Shown here in pieces: positions 61,638 to 64,000 of a stretch of DNA of 64,000 nucleotides. The DNA is from Pyrinomonadaceae bacterium (GTDB lineage: Bacteria; Acidobacteriota; Blastocatellia; Pyrinomonadales; Pyrinomonadaceae), in contig JANQRU010000004.1 of NCBI GenBank assembly GCA_028284415.1, positions 1,240,001 through 1,304,000 of the forward strand. The letters run 5' to 3'. The translations under genes were made by a program, and so were the position numbers. The notes under the pieces were generated by a model. It did not search any database. It was not told the origin of the DNA and was given only the letters and a program-made list of their open reading frames with translations. The number at the start of each line of letters is the position of its first letter. The stretch's first letter is position 1.

Positions 61638-62660
61638 TTAAGCAACTTTTTTCTTAGCTTTGTTTGAATCTTCCGATTTTGTCTTTTCAACTCTCGCCGA
61701 CATACGTTTATCAAGATCAATGATCTGCTCATTGGTCAAATGATAAATGTTTGGCTGGTTGTGATAGATTCTTGCACCCGTGACGACATCCGCCTTTTTG
61801 AAACCGTGTTTTTCGGCACGTTCGATCAATTCCTCAATCGTCATTTCATTTTTAACGAGCGTCAAAGGCTGTTTTTCTTCGATAAATTCTTCGACGTCCA
61901 ATTTCTTTGCTTTATCAAACGCTAATTTTTCAGACTTTTCGCCCTTCATATGATCTAAGAAATCTTTGAAGCTGACGTTTCCTGTCAATTCAAAACCCAC
62001 TTCAAACACAGGCGAATTTGATTTAACAACTTGGAACACGCGAACAATTTCGCCACCGCGTTCTTGCAGGGAAATCTCAACCATTACGTCAACGAAATAC
62101 TCTAAACCGCTCGCCGTCATCGGCAAAACTCTTCCAATCTCGTTGTCTTCTTTTGATTCTTTTCCTTTCGCGGGAATTTGGTCGGCAATCACAACGCATT
62201 TTCCGCTTTCGATACAGAGTTTGCGAAGGACATTTTGCAAGATCATCTGGTCAGCCGCTAATTCTTCCGAACTAGGCTGTGCCAAAGGGTCGCCTGTTTT
62301 TTCTCTTACCGCCTCAAGCATCTCCGAATGCTTCGCACTAAAATACGCTGCCCACGAATCAAGTGCATAGCAACCATAATTTTGCTCCTGTCCTTCGCCA
62401 TTTAATGCCCAATCAATAAATTCGGGCAATTCATCAGTATGTTGAATCTCCAAAGCGTCAAACGTCTCACCGACGCCTCTTAGCAATCTACCTTTTCTTT
62501 CCGTATCAAAAATACAAAGTCTCCCCAAACCTGATTCCGACATCGAACGTATAAAATGACTTTTACCAACACCCGCTCCGCCACGGATCGCCATTACGAG
62601 CCTTTGCTGTCTCGGAACTCTGCTTAAAGGATTTACTTTTACTCTATTTCCTGATTTCAT
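61638..62660 (-). CDS. phage-type RecA-like ATPase (Sak4-like)
   Basis: A 340-residue AAA/RecA-like ATPase with Walker A RGGAGVGKSHF near residue 30, FDTERKGR, and Walker B YALDSWAA. The core layout resembles Sak4-type single-strand annealing/recombination ATPases common in phages and prophages. Residues about 255-340 are a charged, helical tail ending in Lys-rich AKKKVA, with EMTIEELIERAEKHGFKKAD possibly a small DNA-binding helix set. AGGAG is 10 bases before ATG 62660. No other phage gene is nearby, so it may be a domesticated or remnant copy. Confidence 0.85.
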   Translation of the reverse strand: MKSGNRVKVNPLSRVPRQQRLVMAIRGGAGVGKSHFIRSMSESGLGRLCIFDTERKGRLLRGVGETFDALEIQHTDELPEFIDWALNGEGQEQNYGCYALDSWAAYFSAKHSEMLEAVREKTGDPLAQPSSEELAADQMILQNVLRKLCIESGKCVVIADQIPAKGKESKEDNEIGRVLPMTASGLEYFVDVMVEISLQERGGEIVRVFQVVKSNSPVFEVGFELTGNVSFKDFLDHMKGEKSEKLAFDKAKKLDVEEFIEEKQPLTLVKNEMTIEELIERAEKHGFKKADVVTGARIYHNQPNIYHLTNEQIIDLDKRMSARVEKTKSEDSNKAKKKVA

Positions 62661-62888
62661 AATTCACTTTCTCCTAAAACTTCTTACAAGCCTTTTGTAA
62701 TCTTCAAGTTACTTCTCAATTTCTAAATGCTAACTGCCTACCGTCAAAGGCATTGTGTTGCATTGGTGAAACAAATCTAACACATAATAAATCTTGTTGC
62801 AAGTGTGAAACAAGATGTTAGCGAAAAAATATAGATTTTTTATTAAAAAGAGAGTATTTTAGAGGGAAAATGTTTAGGAGTTTTATTT

Positions 62889-63548
62889 ATGAAAACATAC
62901 GCTCTTACCTCGGTTTTATTAATTTTGTTTAGTTTCTCTGTCTTTGCTCAAGAAAGTTCTGAAAAAGAAAAACAGAATTGCCCGACAGTTACTTTAGAGG
63001 GACCTGCTACAGCAATTGATTTGGGTGAACCGCACATTTTCACAGTAAATGTGAGTGGAGGTAGTGTGGATAAAACGAAATTGGGTTACAAGTGGTCAGT
63101 TGATAAAGGCAAAATAATCAGCGGACAAGATACTCAAACAATAACAATATCAACAAAAGGACTAGAAGACACAACTATAAATGCAACAGTAAAAATTTCC
63201 GGTTTACCTGACGGGTGTGTAAATGAATTTTCTGAAGCATCAATAACAATTTGTCCTGCAGACCCGATATTGGTGGATGAGTTTGGAAATATTCAAAGCG
63301 GAGACATGAAAGCAAGACTTGATAACTTTTTTGTTGGACTTCAGGATGATCCAACTTCTACGGGCTATGTTGTCAATTACGGAACGGCAAGAAATATAGC
63401 AAGAAGAGAAAGATTCATCAGAAACTACATCAAACTGAGAAACTTTGATGCCGCCAGAATTGTTATCAAAAAAGGCGGTCGTGAAAAATCCATCAGAACA
63501 AGACTTTGGATCGCCCCGGCAGGTGCAAATCCGGAACTAATAAACTAA
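62889..63548 (+). CDS. secreted Ig-like protein with ARLDNF domain
   Basis: A 219-residue exported protein with a signal peptide (cleavage near SVFAQ). Residues about 30-115 form an Ig-like beta sandwich (TVTLEGPATAIDLGEPHIFT, then LGYKWSVDKGKIISGQD). Residues about 125-210 form a domain with DEFGNIQSGDMKARLDNFFV, GYVVNYGTARN and TRLWIAPAGA, a pattern widespread in acidobacterial secreted proteins and similar to OmpA-like repeats. Its function is unknown. AGGAG lies nine bases before ATG 62889. A paralogue follows at 63564 after 15 bases. Confidence 0.87.
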   Translation: MKTYALTSVLLILFSFSVFAQESSEKEKQNCPTVTLEGPATAIDLGEPHIFTVNVSGGSVDKTKLGYKWSVDKGKIISGQDTQTITISTKGLEDTTINATVKISGLPDGCVNEFSEASITICPADPILVDEFGNIQSGDMKARLDNFFVGLQDDPTSTGYVVNYGTARNIARRERFIRNYIKLRNFDAARIVIKKGGREKSIRTRLWIAPAGANPELIN

Positions 63549-63563
63549 AAGGTATTCTTAAAC

Positions 63564-64000
63564 ATGAAAAAGATAACACTCATTTGCATATTACTCGTAT
63601 CTTTCACAACTCATGCTTTTTCACAGGAAGGTGAAAAGGAAGAAAAATGCCCTCAAGTAAGTATTACTACTTCACCTTCAGTGGTTAATGTGGGAGAGGT
63701 AGAGGTTTTTACTGTAAATGTTTCTTGGGATAATGAAAAAGAAATCCAACAAATAGAATATTTGTGGGAAGTTGAAAATGGTGAGATAGTTGATGGACAG
63801 GGAACAAAAACTATTTCGGTCAAGAAAAGCGGGGAAACCACCACAGCAACTGTTGAACTTAAAGAATTACCTAGGAATTGTGTAAGTAGGTTTACTGAAG
63901 CAGGCTTAGCTTGCAAATTGAAACCAAAACCTAAGTTGTTAGACTAATTTGGTAAAATTCCCTATGGAGACTTGAGAATGAGGCTCGATAATTTCTTAAT
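63564..64000 (+). pseudogene. paralogue of the preceding gene, broken by TAA (3' end outside window)
   Basis: The frame begins at ATG 63564 with a signal peptide and an Ig-like domain (SPSVVNVGEVEVFTVNVSWD, IEYLWEVENGEIVDGQGTKT), and stops at TAA 63945-63947 after KPKLLD. Reading on in the same frame gives FGKIPYGDLRMRLDNFL, which aligns residue for residue with DEFGNIQSGDMKARLDNFF of the upstream paralogue. The TAA therefore stands at the Glu of DEFGN (GAA to TAA). The remaining sequence runs off the window. It is a nonsense mutation, a recoding site or a sequencing error; I favour the first or last. Confidence 0.7.

Noticed and set aside
34844-63947. Reassignment of TAA to Glu in this organism
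   Set aside because: Many intact genes end in TAA just before good terminators (for example ispH and the DUF5658 gene), so TAA is a working stop.
1-64000. CRISPR array
   Set aside because: No regularly spaced direct repeats were seen anywhere in the window.

Overview
The window reads as an AT-rich chromosomal segment of a Gram-negative-type bacterium. It has an outer-membrane TonB-dependent receptor, a Wza/Wzc-type polysaccharide exporter, a DUF481 beta-barrel and many signal peptides and lipoboxes. Several families (tandem DUF4331 proteins, a BNR/VPS10-like 1,091-residue protein, secreted Ig-like proteins ending in an ARLDNF domain, DUF4178/DUF350) are common in Acidobacteriota, so I suggest an acidobacterium, perhaps of class Blastocatellia. 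That placement is inference from gene content, with no rRNA gene to confirm it. No tRNA, rRNA, CRISPR array or complete insertion sequence was seen; the one structural RNA is tmRNA (minus strand, 56909-57289).

Layout. 1-6298: two DUF4331 proteins (the first cut by the window edge), a TPR lipoprotein and a TonB-dependent receptor, all on the plus strand, which may be one uncharacterised surface/uptake locus. 6396-10242: class 3 lipase, aminotransferase and double-PDZ protein. 10296-18087 (minus): an eight-gene run starting with speD, then a DUF4178 protein, an overlooked 50-residue ORF, DUF350, a membrane-fused spermidine-synthase-like protein, an FAD amine oxidase, a polytopic membrane protein and a lipoprotein. 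This is the best candidate for a poorly described system, a membrane-linked polyamine pathway. 18173-25522: a surface protein, a membrane protein, secA and a tandem pair sharing a TonB/TolA-like domain. 25696-30529: a Ski2-like helicase split between its two RecA domains by three genes on the opposite strand. 30532-34912: GNAT, ispH, DUF5658, rhomboid, fabG and an acyl-carrier-like pseudogene.

35333-49313 (minus) is an exopolysaccharide operon: Wza-like exporter, Wzc-like chain-length protein with a damaged P-loop, flippase, two P-loop kinase-like proteins, O-antigen-ligase/polymerase, two GT4 glycosyltransferases, sugar-1-phosphate transferase and a beta-helix protein. It is preceded by about 730 bases of AT-rich non-coding DNA with strong dyads. 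50048-52062: rph, murI and an orphan PqqD-like protein. 52304-52724: a well-formed promoter, a long leader and a 60-residue Cys-rich ORF. 53315-64000: BNR-repeat protein, tmRNA, DUF481, an Mrr-like/ParA fusion, Bcp peroxiredoxin, a YkgJ-like Cys protein, a Sak4-like ATPase and two secreted Ig-like paralogues, the second broken.

Two ORFs (34652-34912 and 63564-64000) carry an in-frame TAA exactly where a Glu codon is expected after Asp. Many start sites given here differ from the longest possible ORF, because terminators or Shine-Dalgarno sequences decide the start; these cases are noted in the entries.
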